Part shown: piece after piece, positions 1-8,773 of the stretch
Position numbering within the stretch: position 1 is the first letter of the stretch
Layout: each line of letters starts with the position of its first letter
Position numbers and translations under genes: made by a program
Notes under the pieces: generated by a model
What the model saw: the letters and a program-made list of their open reading frames with translations, nothing else
What the model was told of the DNA's origin: nothing
Databases searched by the model: none
Assembly: GCF_001641635.1 (NCBI RefSeq)
Contig: NZ_LUUB01000026.1
Coordinates: 42,899 to 106,898 of the forward strand
DNA: 64,000 nucleotides
Source of the DNA: Bradyrhizobium centrolobii
GTDB lineage: Bacteria > Pseudomonadota > Alphaproteobacteria > Rhizobiales > Xanthobacteraceae
Direction: 5' to 3'

Positions 1-2559
1 TATCCGATGAAGCTCGTTGGCGGGCAGTGGACCCGCGTCTCCTGGGATACCGCAATCAACGAGATCGGCGACAAACTTCAGGCTGTACGTGAGAAGTCGG
101 GGCCCGATTCCGTCTATTGGCTCGGCTCGGCCAAGATGACCAACGAAGGCGCCTACCTGTTCCGCAAGCTCGGCGCGTTCTGGGGAACCAACAACACCGA
201 TCACCAGGCCCGCATTTGCCATTCAACCACCGTCACCGGCGTCGCCAACACCTGGGGCTACGGCGCGATGACCAACAGCTACAACGATATCCGCAATGCG
301 AAGACGCAGGTCATCTTGGGCGGCAATCCGGCCGAGGCGCATCCGGTATCGCTGCAACATCTGCTCGAGGGAAAAGAGCTGCAGAAAGCCAACTTTGTCG
401 TCATCGACCCGCGCCTGACGCGTACGGCCGCACACGCGACCGATTATGTGCGGATGCGGCCGGGCACCGACATCCCGGTGCTCTACGGCATGATGTGGCA
501 CATTCTCCAGAATGGCTGGGAGGACAAGGAGTTCATCCGGCAGCGCGTCTACGGGTTCGACGATCTTAAGAAAGAGGTTGAGAAGTGGACTCCGGAAGAA
601 GTCGAGCGCGTCACCGGCATTCCCGGCGAGCAGCTCAAGCGCGTTGCCAAGATGTTTGCCACCGAGAAGCCGGCGACGCTGATCTGGGCCATGGGCCAGA
701 CCCAGAAGACCGTCGGCACCGCCAATGTGCGGGCCAGCTGCATCGCGCTCCTGATGACCGGCAATGTCGGCAAGGCCGGCGCGGGTGCCAACATCTTCCG
801 TGGCCACGACAACGTGCAGGGCGCAACCGATGTCGGGCTCGATATCGTCACGCTGCCGTTCTACTACGGGCTCGCCGAGGGCGCCTGGAAGCACTGGTCG
901 CGGGTTTGGGAGGTCGATTATGACTTCCTGAAGTCACGCTTCGACTCCAAGCAGATCATGGAAACCCCGGGCATCCCGCTGACCCGCTGGTTCGAAGCGG
1001 TGACGCTGCCGAAGGATCAGGTCGCGCAGAAGGACAATGTGAAGGCGGTGTTCGTGCAGGGACACGCCTCCAACAGCATCACCCGTATTCCTGAATCTCT
1101 CAATGGCCTGAAGGCGCTCGAGCTGCTCGTTATCGCCGACCCGCATCCGACGACCTGGGCCTCGCTCGCAGTCGAGGCGGGGCGCAAGGACGGCGTCTAC
1201 GTTCTCCCGGTCGCCACGCAATTCGAGTGCAAGGGCTCGCGCGTGGCCTCCAACCGCTCGCTGCAATGGGGCGAGCAGATCGTGAAGCCGATCTTCGAGT
1301 CGAAGGATGATCTCGAAGTCATCTATCTCCTGGCGAAGAAGTTTGGCTTTGCCGACCAAATGTTCAAGAAAATCAAGGTCGAGAACAATCTTCCTGAAGC
1401 AGAGGATGTACTGCGCGAGATGAACCGCGGCAGCTGGTCGACCGGCTATTGCGGGCAATCGCCCGAGCGCCTCAAGGCGCACATGAAGAACCAGGCGAAG
1501 TTCGACATGCTGACCATGCGGGCGCCCAAGGACGATCCCGAGGTCGGGGGCGACTATTACGGCCTGCCCTGGCCATGCTGGGGATCACCCGAGGTCAAGC
1601 ATCCCGGCACGCCGCTGCTCTACAATACCAATCTGCATGTGATGGATGGCGGCGGCACGTTCCGGCCGCGCTTCGGTGTCGAGCGCGAGGAGAAGCTGCC
1701 GGATGGCACGACGCGGAAGGTGAGCCTGCTCGCGGATGGCTCGTACTCGTTGGGCTCGGCAATCCAGGACGGCTACCCGGAATTTACGCTGGCAAGCCTG
1801 AAGAAGCTCGGCTGGGACACCGAGCTCACGGAAGCCGAAATGGCGGTCATCAACAAGATCAATCCGGCCAATCCGGACACGGTGTCGTGGGCGCTCGATC
1901 TTTCGGGCGGCATCCAGCGCGTCGCGCTGGCGCATGGCTGCGTTCCCTATGGCAACGGCAAGGCGCGCATGAATGCCTTCGGCTTGCCGGATCCCATCCC
2001 AGTCCACCGCGAGCCGATCTATACGCCGCGCGTCGATCTCGTCGCCAAATATCCGACGCTGCCCGACGCCAAGCAGTTCCGGATGCCCAATATCGGCTTC
2101 TCCGTCCAGAAGGCTGCGGTGGAGAAGGGAATTGCAAAACAGTTCCCGCTCATCCTGTCGTCCGGCCGTCTGGTCGAATATGAGGGCGGCGGCGAGGAGA
2201 CCCGGACCAACCCGTGGCTCGCCGAATTGCAGCAGGACATGTTCATCGAGATCAATCCCGCCGATGCCGCCGAGCGCGGCGTCAGGGATGGCGGCTGGGT
2301 CTGGGTCACGGGTGCGGAGAACAATTCCAGGGCTAGGATGAAGGCACTCGTCACCGAGCGGGTGGGCAAGGGCGTAGCCTGGATGCCCTTCCACTTCGGT
2401 GGCTGGTTTGCGGGCAAGGATCTTCGCGGCAACTACCCGAAGGGCACCGACCCGATCGTGCTCGGCGAAAGTGCGAACACGATCACCACCTACGGATACG
2501 ATCCCGCGACGGGCATGCAGGAGCCCAAGGTCACTCTCTGCCAGATCGCGGCGGCATAA
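1..2559 (+). CDS. fdhA: Formate dehydrogenase alpha subunit (molybdopterin), 5'-truncated by the window
   Basis: This is the catalytic subunit of a membrane-linked, molybdenum/tungsten-bis-MGD formate dehydrogenase that oxidises formate to CO2. The reading frame is open from base 1, so the twin-arginine signal and the N-terminal 4Fe-4S cysteines lie outside the window. About 850 residues are visible counting from the first ATG at 7. The segment HQARICHS carries a Cys (TGC at 217-219) at the position where E. coli FdnG has selenocysteine, so this is a Cys-type enzyme. The following AMTNSYNDI and GGNPAEAHP segments and the C-terminal molybdopterin-dinucleotide-binding domain match the FdnG/FdoG family. 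The gene is followed after 12 bases by the iron-sulfur subunit and then the cytochrome b subunit, which supports an FDH-N/O or FDH3-type respiratory complex facing the periplasm. Confidence 0.95.
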   Translation, partial: YPMKLVGGQWTRVSWDTAINEIGDKLQAVREKSGPDSVYWLGSAKMTNEGAYLFRKLGAFWGTNNTDHQARICHSTTVTGVANTWGYGAMTNSYNDIRNAKTQVILGGNPAEAHPVSLQHLLEGKELQKANFVVIDPRLTRTAAHATDYVRMRPGTDIPVLYGMMWHILQNGWEDKEFIRQRVYGFDDLKKEVEKWTPEEVERVTGIPGEQLKRVAKMFATEKPATLIWAMGQTQKTVGTANVRASCIALLMTGNVGKAGAGANIFRGHDNVQGATDVGLDIVTLPFYYGLAEGAWKHWSRVWEVDYDFLKSRFDSKQIMETPGIPLTRWFEAVTLPKDQVAQKDNVKAVFVQGHASNSITRIPESLNGLKALELLVIADPHPTTWASLAVEAGRKDGVYVLPVATQFECKGSRVASNRSLQWGEQIVKPIFESKDDLEVIYLLAKKFGFADQMFKKIKVENNLPEAEDVLREMNRGSWSTGYCGQSPERLKAHMKNQAKFDMLTMRAPKDDPEVGGDYYGLPWPCWGSPEVKHPGTPLLYNTNLHVMDGGGTFRPRFGVEREEKLPDGTTRKVSLLADGSYSLGSAIQDGYPEFTLASLKKLGWDTELTEAEMAVINKINPANPDTVSWALDLSGGIQRVALAHGCVPYGNGKARMNAFGLPDPIPVHREPIYTPRVDLVAKYPTLPDAKQFRMPNIGFSVQKAAVEKGIAKQFPLILSSGRLVEYEGGGEETRTNPWLAELQQDMFIEINPADAAERGVRDGGWVWVTGAENNSRARMKALVTERVGKGVAWMPFHFGGWFAGKDLRGNYPKGTDPIVLGESANTITTYGYDPATGMQEPKVTLCQIAAA

Positions 2560-2571
2560 GGAGCAACGACG

Positions 2572-3168
2572 ATGGCACGTATGAAATTTCTCTGCGACGC
2601 CGACCGTTGCATCGAGTGCAACGCCTGCGTCACGGCCTGCAAGAACGAGCACGAGGTCCCCTGGGGCATCAACCGGCGCCGGGTCGTCACCATCGACGAC
2701 GGCAAGCCGGGCGAACGCTCGGTCTCGATGGCCTGCATGCACTGCACGGATGCGCCCTGTGCGGCAGTCTGCCCGGTGAACTGCTTCTATACCACCGCCG
2801 ACGGCGTGGTTTTGCACTCCAAGGATCTTTGCATCGGCTGCGGCTACTGCTTCTACGCCTGTCCGTTTGGTGCGCCGCAATATCCGAAGATCGGTAACTT
2901 CGGCTCGCGCGGCAAGATGGACAAATGTACCTACTGCGCCGGCGGTCCCGAGGCCGATGGCAGCAAGGAGGAATACGAGAAATACGGTGCGAACCGTCTC
3001 GCCGAAGGCAAGCTGCCGCTGTGCGCCGAGATGTGCTCGACCAAGTCGCTGCTCGCCGGCGACGGCGAGATCATCGCCCAGATCTATAAGGAGCGCGTGC
3101 TGAAGCGCGGCTACGGCTCAGGCGCGTGGGGCTGGAAGACCGCCTATCGCGAGACGATCGAGTCCTGA
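2572..3168 (+). CDS. fdh3B: Formate dehydrogenase iron-sulfur (beta) subunit, FDH3 type
   Basis: This 198-residue electron-transfer subunit passes electrons from the alpha subunit to the cytochrome b subunit. Four cysteine clusters are visible: CIECNACVTAC near residues 13-23, CMHCTDAPCAAVCP near 55-68, CIGCGYCFYACP near 87-98, and the split set CTYC (near 119) with CAEMC (near 151). This is the four 4Fe-4S plan of the FdnH family. It is much shorter than E. coli FdnH (about 290 residues) and lacks the C-terminal membrane helix, as in FDH3-type beta subunits. The ATG at 2572 follows an AAGGAG-like ribosome-binding site and the alpha stop by 12 bases, so translation is probably coupled. Confidence 0.93.
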   Translation: MARMKFLCDADRCIECNACVTACKNEHEVPWGINRRRVVTIDDGKPGERSVSMACMHCTDAPCAAVCPVNCFYTTADGVVLHSKDLCIGCGYCFYACPFGAPQYPKIGNFGSRGKMDKCTYCAGGPEADGSKEEYEKYGANRLAEGKLPLCAEMCSTKSLLAGDGEIIAQIYKERVLKRGYGSGAWGWKTAYRETIES

Positions 3169-3210
3169 AGCAGGTCGCGGGCGACGTGGCACACCGCCGA
3201 GGAGGAGTTG

Positions 3211-4227
3211 ATGTCGTCATTTGCAAGGTTCATTCGACACGTCATCGGTGCGTGGGCGTTGCTTCTGTTGATCGCGGCAGGAGTCCCGGCATCGTCATCG
3301 GCTCAGCAGATCAATCCGACGGCGAGCTCGGTCAACGAGCGCCAGCTGCTCCAGGAGATGGACCGGATCCAGGGGCGCGTCAGCATTCCCGACCAACGCT
3401 CCAGCGTGCTGATGCAACCGGCTGGCCGCGAGTGGCGTGAATTCCGCAACGTCGCGCTGCGGTGGATCGGCGGCGTCGCCATGCTCGGCATGCTGGCGGT
3501 GCTCGTGATCTTCTATTTGACGCGCGGCATGGTTCGCCTCGAAAGCGGGCGATCCGGCCGCACCATCGTGCGGTTCAATGCGTTTGAGCGTTTCGTGCAC
3601 TGGATGACCGCGACCTGCTTCGTCATCCTTGCGATCTCGGGACTGAACATCACGTTCGGGCGGCCGCTGCTGCTTCCGCTGATTGGATTTGACGCCTTCT
3701 CGGAATGGTCGCAATGGGCGAAATTCGCCCACAACTACCTGAGCTTTCCCTTCACAATCGGCGTCGTGCTGATTTTTCTGATGTGGATCGGCGGCAATAT
3801 CCCGAACAAGGTGGATCTGGAGTGGATCAAGCGCGGAGGCGGCCTGATCGGTCACGATCATCCCCCGGCACGCCGCTTCAACGCCGGTCAAAAGGGGATC
3901 TACTGGATCGTTGTGATCGGCGGTGGTCTCGTCGCTGCGACCGGGTACCAGCTCATGTTCCCGTTCTACCTGACGGGAATCGAAGGCATGCAGATTGCCC
4001 AGATCGTTCACTCCGTCGTAGCCGTGTTGTTTATCGCCGCGATGATCGCGCACATCTACATCGGCACGATCGGGATGGAAGGTGCCTTCGAGGCGATGGG
4101 ATCAGGTGAGGTAGATGTCAATTGGGCGCGCGAGCACCACAGCCTGTGGCTCGACCAGGAGCTGGCGCGGAGCGGCCCGAACGATTCTCAGCCACGGCCT
4201 CGCCCTGCCACATCCGCGGCCGAATAG
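3211..4227 (+). CDS. Formate dehydrogenase gamma subunit (cytochrome b556)
   Basis: This is the membrane diheme cytochrome b subunit that takes electrons from the beta subunit to the quinone pool. I chose ATG 3211, just after GGAGGAG, over the in-frame TTG one codon upstream. The protein has 338 residues: a signal-like N-terminus with a hydrophobic stretch ending around SSSAQQ, an extracytoplasmic linker, then four further membrane segments beginning around RWIGGVAMLGML, MTATCFVILAISG, FTIGVVLIFLMW and IYWIVVIGGGLVA, with another near the C-terminus. Candidate heme-ligand histidines are in FERFVHW, KFAHNY, IVHSVVA and AHIYIG. The tail after residue 300 is hydrophilic and proline-rich. It lies 42 bases after the beta subunit, completing the operon. 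Confidence 0.93.
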   Translation: MSSFARFIRHVIGAWALLLLIAAGVPASSSAQQINPTASSVNERQLLQEMDRIQGRVSIPDQRSSVLMQPAGREWREFRNVALRWIGGVAMLGMLAVLVIFYLTRGMVRLESGRSGRTIVRFNAFERFVHWMTATCFVILAISGLNITFGRPLLLPLIGFDAFSEWSQWAKFAHNYLSFPFTIGVVLIFLMWIGGNIPNKVDLEWIKRGGGLIGHDHPPARRFNAGQKGIYWIVVIGGGLVAATGYQLMFPFYLTGIEGMQIAQIVHSVVAVLFIAAMIAHIYIGTIGMEGAFEAMGSGEVDVNWAREHHSLWLDQELARSGPNDSQPRPRPATSAAE

Positions 4228-4245
4228 AGCTGGCGGAGCCATTGT

Positions 4246-4368
4246 CTACAGGCGCACGCCCGTCGTCGCAAAGGCTTCTGCGACGGGTTCCTGTATGCTG
4301 TCGAGCACGGCAACTCCAATCGCAGCGATTACGATCGCCGCAACGCAGGCAAGGATGAAAGCCTTCAT
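4246..4368 (-). CDS. 40-residue single-span membrane peptide
   Basis: A very short gene encodes 40 residues: MKAFILACVAAIV, a hydrophobic helix of about 20 residues, then the soluble tail LDSIQEPVAEAF. A clear ribosome-binding site (TGGAGG, 8 bases before the ATG on the minus strand) favours this start over the longer frame that runs to 4497. It is convergent with the formate dehydrogenase operon, and the two stops are 18 bases apart. No family function is known to me. Small membrane peptides of this build are common in Bradyrhizobium. The upstream region 4369-4697 should hold its promoter. Confidence 0.6.
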   Translation of the reverse strand: MKAFILACVAAIVIAAIGVAVLDSIQEPVAEAFATTGVRL

Positions 4369-4697
4369 CGCGATCCTCCAGACAAGCTGACTTACGAACT
4401 TACGAATTGTTATACAGGATGTCCGGTCGCGAACAAACGCTGCGCTTGCGCAAACAACCGCAGTAAGGCCGCCGTTGAGGGGCGTTCGACGTGTCACCTT
4501 CGACTGTGCACTAAAGAATCCGAAGACAGATTTCGCTTCGAATCCTGACCTGTATGGGCCTGGAACGCGCAGGCTGCGGAGCGTCTGTCCAACACAATTT
4601 CTCAGTCATGCAGGGTCGGTTTGAGCCAAAATATATCAACGAAATTAAAGATTTATATCAAAAATTCGCTGTTGCGCCGATGGCGATTTCGCTCACG
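4369..4697. other. Intergenic region with AT-rich tract
   Basis: I see no gene in this stretch. Bases 4621-4675 are unusually AT-rich for this genome (ATATATC, GAAATTAAAG, TTTATATC), which may mark a promoter region or older foreign DNA next to the nuoB remnant. No convincing -35/-10 pair was identified. Confidence 0.5.
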
Positions 4698-4998
4698 TTA
4701 AATTCGGCGTGCGACCTTGCGTAGCGCCGGCGCCATCTTGTTGCAGAGGGTCCCCGAAACGATCATGACGTCGGACTGACGGGGCGAGGCGCGGGGCTGC
4801 ACCAAACCGTTCAATATCGTATCTCGGCATGGACACCTGCATTTGCTCGATCGCACAGCACGCGAGCCCAAATGTCATCCACATCAGAGAGCCCGACCGC
4901 GCCCATGTGATCCGGTCGTCGAAGGGAGCGACAAAGAAGCCACGGTCTCCGAGATTGCTTTGGACGTCGCCAAACGGAGCGGTACCGAGATAGTTCAT
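4698..4998 (-). pseudogene. nuoB: nuoB remnant (NADH-quinone oxidoreductase subunit B), frameshifted and truncated
   Basis: The minus strand starts as a NuoB protein: [13 protein letters not shown], then [26 protein letters not shown] (two of the four cluster N2 cysteines) and [15 protein letters not shown]. At about 4785-4800 the frame breaks. The correct continuation, [25 protein letters not shown], is in the next frame and ends in ARRI and a TAA at 4698-4700. NuoB proteins are normally 160-190 residues. Here the second half is missing, including the conserved GSC and GCPP cysteine motifs, so no working subunit can be made. It is probably a decayed second copy; the functional nuo operon is not in this window. 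Confidence 0.88.
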
Positions 4999-5254
4999 GG
5001 CAGTATCGCCTTGCACGCCTTGCCTGATGCAGCAATCTCCGCTTCTCCTAGACGTTCCTATTCTGCTCGGGAGCAGAAATGTCGGCGATTCCGGCTCCGT
5101 CGAATGGATCTGATGTAACTTATGTACCGCCGCTCACTCGGCTAAGAGCCAAGCGGGTTTCGACCTCTGGACTGGGATACGGAACAACGAGGAGCCAGAA
5201 ACAATTGGCATGGTCAGTCGTTGCTTCAGACACCGGACCTTAAGTGGGTGTACC

Positions 5255-5488
5255 ATGAAGCGAACTCTGTTCATGCTAGTTGCAGCGCTCGGTACGCTCG
5301 GCACGTTAGCAAGTGTTCCGGCCAAGGCGGTTGAATTCGGCGTAGGCCCCGGCGGTGTGTACGTCGGTGACGACGACGGCCGCTATTATCGCAACTACCG
5401 CGAATACGGCGATTGCCGAACAGTTGTTGAGCACAGAACCAACCGATTCGGAGAGGACGTGACGATCCGCAGACGCATCTGTGACTGA
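5255..5488 (+). CDS. Small secreted protein of unknown function
   Basis: This 77-residue protein has a classical signal peptide: MKR, a hydrophobic core TLFMLVAALGTLGTLAS and a VPAKA cleavage motif. The mature part is about 52 residues and rich in Gly, Asp, Tyr and Arg, with two Cys (in GDCRTV and RRRICD) that could form a disulfide. I chose the ATG at 5255 because it places the signal peptide at the N-terminus; the frame opens 45 bases earlier without a good ribosome-binding site. Short secreted proteins of this kind are frequent in Bradyrhizobium and have no assigned role. A stem-loop 30 bases downstream would end the transcript. Confidence 0.7.
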   Translation: MKRTLFMLVAALGTLGTLASVPAKAVEFGVGPGGVYVGDDDGRYYRNYREYGDCRTVVEHRTNRFGEDVTIRRRICD

Positions 5489-5518
5489 TTGCAGAATGCT
5501 GCCCTGAACGTCGCATCT

Positions 5519-5549
5519 GCACGGCCTCGGTTCCTCCCTGAGGCCGTGC
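5519..5549 (+). terminator. Stem-loop terminator after the small secreted protein
   Basis: GCACGGCCTC (5519-5528) and GAGGCCGTGC (5540-5549) form a perfect 10-bp GC-rich stem with an 11-base loop, followed by TTTCGC. The position just after the 5488 stop fits a rho-independent terminator with a weak T-tract. Confidence 0.65.
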
Positions 5550-5742
5550 TTTCGCATTCATGCCCGATCAATCAGGCGATGACGAGTTCTGCGTCTTCTT
5601 GGGTAAGAGAGGGGGCGCGCGTCGGCCAGGCAGCCGGCATTGATACGATTCGAGCGCGAAGGCACAGTCGATGCCTTACAACGTGCTCGCGCTCCTTCAG
5701 CGTTTTGCCATGTGATTGCGACCGCCTTCGCCGGTTCGAGCT

Positions 5743-7278
5743 TCAGCAGACAGTATATGGGCTGGTTGGCGAGGGCAAAACGGCCGACGGAGATCGTCTC
5801 GCGAAGGCTCGGGTCTTGGGTTGAACACGCGATCCGTCTATCACCTCAAGTTGGCCGCAGCGGTTCAGGGTATGCAACTTCCTGCCAGGCCATGCCGGTC
5901 CGGGTCTAAGAGAGTGGCGAACGATCTGCTTGAATGTCGTCGGCGACAGTTCGACAACCTCCGCCATCCCGAGCGCTGCGCCGTATCCGTTGGCACAATC
6001 CTGGACCGGTCGCCACAATCTTTCATTGATGGTCACGAAATTCCCCGCCGGTCGCGCGCTTGAGCGATCGATCAGGACCGGGTTGCTGGCATGGGGCAAC
6101 CAGGGGCCGAATAGGTGTTTGGCGTAAAAGATCGCCAGCGAATCCGAATAACCGCCGGTTCCGTCGCGCCAAGCTCCGAACAGATAATTCATGCCGTTGT
6201 GCCGCGTGATCGTCACGTCGGCCAGCTCAAGGCCTGAGAGGAGCGTCGAGTGTCGCTCCCATTTGTCCGGAAACCGAACGCATTTGTAGAGGGCGACGTC
6301 CCCGTGTAGAGAACTCTCCGGGATCATCCACAACTCGCCGCTATCCTCGATCAGAAACGGATAGGACAGGTGCCAGGGCTCCTCCAGCACGGGCACGACC
6401 TCTCCGACCGGCCCCGCGTCACCGAACTCGTTCGCCGAAATGATTCCTTTTCCAACCCGGTGATCAAGGTCTTCGAAGAAGACGAATGTTCTTCCCTGCC
6501 ATTTGATGGGAAAGGGATCGGCGTAGAAGCGATGTCCTGGATCTCCAAGAACGTTCCAGCTTGGCCCGGATAGGTCTCCAGTCTGCCAGACGCCCGCGCT
6601 CGCATTGTAGCGCCATCCGACGTGCCAATGCGGGGCATAGCAGCAGAGGCGATATATCTCCTTGGCGATCGATACGGCTAAGCCGCGCGCAACGTATCCG
6701 GCGGGTCGCCGGCGGATGCTTTCCCCGGCGGGATGCGCCAGCTGCGGCAGAATGCGCGGCCTTCCCGACAGGATTGCCGTCACCATGGTCAGGGCTCGCG
6801 CCATGACAGTTTCGAGAGCACCGCTCAAGCCGGCCGCAATCTCTCCGGAAGGATGGCCGCGATCGAGGACCGAACCATCGATCTCGTTGACGATTTCGAT
6901 AACCGGCAGGTCGCCCGCGAGAATGGCCGCCAGCACAGCGTTTTCGCCTGCGGCTCCATTGAACAGCGGGCGGAGATACAGCCGGGCAGAGCAGTTCGGA
7001 TCCCTTGCGGCGCTTGTGAAATCGACAATCACGTCGGCCGTGCCCGTGCGAGCCTGCGTCCGTTCCGGAATGATTTTCAGTTTATCGGCGCCACCGTGTT
7101 TGCCCTTGCGCAACACCACGCGCTCGAGTTCGAACAGCGCGTCGAGACCGGCGGTCGGTGACTCTGCCGTTGCGGTCCACACGACTTGAACCGGAACATC
7201 CCGGCCGTCGACCGACAACGTCTCGCGGCACATCCATTGCCGCGCATGCTCACGTTCGCAGCGAAACTCGATTATCAT
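5743..7278 (-). CDS. GINT1-like protein: N-terminal domain plus five-bladed propeller-like glycosyl domain
   Basis: This 511-residue protein resembles the bacterial 'glucosamine inositolphosphorylceramide transferase family'. The first 170 residues form a domain that also accompanies formyl-transferase-like proteins. From about residue 220 the characteristic series appears: WHVGWRYN, HRFYADPFPI, VFFEDLDHRVGKGIIS, EEPWHLSYPFL, ELWMIPESS, LFGPWLPHASNPV, SARPAG and LWRPVQDC. These repeats suggest a GH43-like propeller. A role in surface glycan or glycolipid synthesis is inferred from the family and from the adjacent GT4 gene. Start: ATG 7278 gives a family-like N-terminus (MIIEFRC); a TTG at 7311 would overlap the upstream gene's stop. 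The C-terminal 35 residues are low in recognisable sequence. Confidence 0.75.
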   Translation of the reverse strand: MIIEFRCEREHARQWMCRETLSVDGRDVPVQVVWTATAESPTAGLDALFELERVVLRKGKHGGADKLKIIPERTQARTGTADVIVDFTSAARDPNCSARLYLRPLFNGAAGENAVLAAILAGDLPVIEIVNEIDGSVLDRGHPSGEIAAGLSGALETVMARALTMVTAILSGRPRILPQLAHPAGESIRRRPAGYVARGLAVSIAKEIYRLCCYAPHWHVGWRYNASAGVWQTGDLSGPSWNVLGDPGHRFYADPFPIKWQGRTFVFFEDLDHRVGKGIISANEFGDAGPVGEVVPVLEEPWHLSYPFLIEDSGELWMIPESSLHGDVALYKCVRFPDKWERHSTLLSGLELADVTITRHNGMNYLFGAWRDGTGGYSDSLAIFYAKHLFGPWLPHASNPVLIDRSSARPAGNFVTINERLWRPVQDCANGYGAALGMAEVVELSPTTFKQIVRHSLRPGPAWPGRKLHTLNRCGQLEVIDGSRVQPKTRAFARRSPSAVLPSPTSPYTVC

Positions 7279-7307
7279 GTCGAGCCAATCTATTCCAATG
7301 CGCCCGA

Positions 7308-8453
7308 TCAAATGGCCTGGCTGAGAATTTGAACGTATTCCTCCACCATGGCATCTACCGAATAGCGCGACTTCAGGCCTTTGGCGTTTTGTCGCAGTTC
7401 GTCGCTCAGGGTTTGGTCTGTTAGAATTGTGGAGACGGCCGCCGATAGCTTCGCATGGTCAGAGGCATCGACGAAGAGTGCCGTGGGCCTTCCCTCGAAG
7501 GACAGCACCTCGCGCAAGACGGGAAGATCGCTAACGACGGAAGGAACACCGGCGTTTGCGGCTTCGACCGCGGCCAGACCGAAGGTTTCGGCTTGCGTAG
7601 GAAATACGAACACGTCCAGACAAGCGAGAAAGTCCGCCATTCGGCGCGGGGGGATTTCGCCGACCAAATGCAATCTGTCGGATACTTTCAACTCATCTGC
7701 CAACAGCCGTAGCCGCGCCTCGTCGGCCCCCTGGCCGGCCAGTGCAAGGTGCCAGGACGGTTCACCCGGCAAAAGGCGTATCGCCGCATCAAGTCGCTTA
7801 TGCGGGTGCAACCTTGCAGCGCAACCGAGCAGGACGCGATCCGGCGGCAGATTGAATTGTTGTCGCGCAGCTTCTCTCGGCAGAATGAGCGCCTTGTCGT
7901 CGAAGCCGTGTGGGACATGCACCATGCGCGACCGATAGGCTGCGGGGTAGCGCGCGTACTCGCGCTGCATGTCCAGCGAGTTGAGCGTTATGCGGTTGAA
8001 AAAGCCAAGGCTGCCCATGACGATGTCGGCCGTGCGGACCGGCCAACTCATCGACATCGCAGATGAAACCTGATTGGCGACAACCGGTGCGCGGCTGACG
8101 AGGCGAGACACGCCTCCGCCGATGACGTTGCCGAAATGCTGAAACGTCAGGACGGCGTCGGGCCTGGTGGTCCTGATATGATCACCGAGCTTCCACAGCA
8201 TGCGTAGCAGCGTGAGCGGATTTCCCGGTCGGCTCGACGCGCAGTAGAACGTATTGGGCGGTTCGTCGAACGAATCCGATTTGCGGAAGAAGAACAGATT
8301 GGAGACCTGATAGCCGCGTGCGGTGAGGCCGGCACCAAGCAGCCTGGAGATCTCCTGGGCACCTGCGTTCTCGGCCTGGGTCTGCACGAGAAGAACATGC
8401 GGCTTGGGCCCGCCGCTGTTGGATCGCGCGACTGGCGCGGTCGACGAACGCAT
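7308..8453 (-). CDS. GT4-family glycosyltransferase
   Basis: This is a GT-B fold glycosyltransferase of about 381 residues that transfers a sugar from an activated donor in polysaccharide assembly. The N-terminal half has HVLLVQTQAENAGAQEISRLL (acceptor domain). The C-terminal half has LLGCAARLHPHKRLDAAI, LALAGQGADEARL, LHLVGEIPP and the EX7E donor-site motif in ETFGLAAVE. I chose ATG 8453, preceded by GAGG; a GTG at 8495 would add 14 residues. It is followed at once by the GINT1-like gene, forming a two-gene operon, and is divergent from the wzz-like gene. Confidence 0.88.
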   Translation of the reverse strand: MRSSTAPVARSNSGGPKPHVLLVQTQAENAGAQEISRLLGAGLTARGYQVSNLFFFRKSDSFDEPPNTFYCASSRPGNPLTLLRMLWKLGDHIRTTRPDAVLTFQHFGNVIGGGVSRLVSRAPVVANQVSSAMSMSWPVRTADIVMGSLGFFNRITLNSLDMQREYARYPAAYRSRMVHVPHGFDDKALILPREAARQQFNLPPDRVLLGCAARLHPHKRLDAAIRLLPGEPSWHLALAGQGADEARLRLLADELKVSDRLHLVGEIPPRRMADFLACLDVFVFPTQAETFGLAAVEAANAGVPSVVSDLPVLREVLSFEGRPTALFVDASDHAKLSAAVSTILTDQTLSDELRQNAKGLKSRYSVDAMVEEYVQILSQAI

Positions 8454-8694
8454 CGGTGCCTCGCGCAATTCTGTGCTTGGCTGATAACGGAGCACGGATT
8501 CCTACCCGTTGAAGGAATGGAATTTTTCTCGTGGCCCGTACCTATCACGCGAAGCGCGAATGGACACCGAGTAGAAACGAATGGAGTTAATGCGCAGCCT
8601 GCGCGATCGGACATCGTCATGAGTAAATTCCGTTGGTTGCCGGGCGGGGTGCAGCGAGCCCGTTAACCAATTGGTCATGGTCGTGTTGGGGAGG

Positions 8695-8713
8695 GTAACC
8701 GCCGATTAACCAT
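8695..8713 (+). promoter_or_regulatory. CtrA-like box upstream of the wzz-like gene
   Basis: GTAA (8695-8698), seven bases, then TTAAC (8706-8710) matches the alphaproteobacterial CtrA consensus TTAA-N7-TTAAC with one mismatch. The second half extends to TTAACCAT (8706-8713), a known CtrA half-site form. Another TTAACC half-site lies at about 8663-8668. All sit in the 320-base divergent region between the GT4 and wzz-like genes. Confidence 0.5.
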
Positions 8714-8773
8714 AGATATTTACGTTGGAGCAGGCCACTGAACAGTGTTCGCCAGTTGAATTCGAGTAAATCC

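Noticed and set aside
1585..2880. 431-codon open frame on the minus strand across the FDH genes
   Set aside because: It is antisense to a well-supported gene; long antisense frames are expected in GC-rich DNA, and the protein has no recognisable domain.
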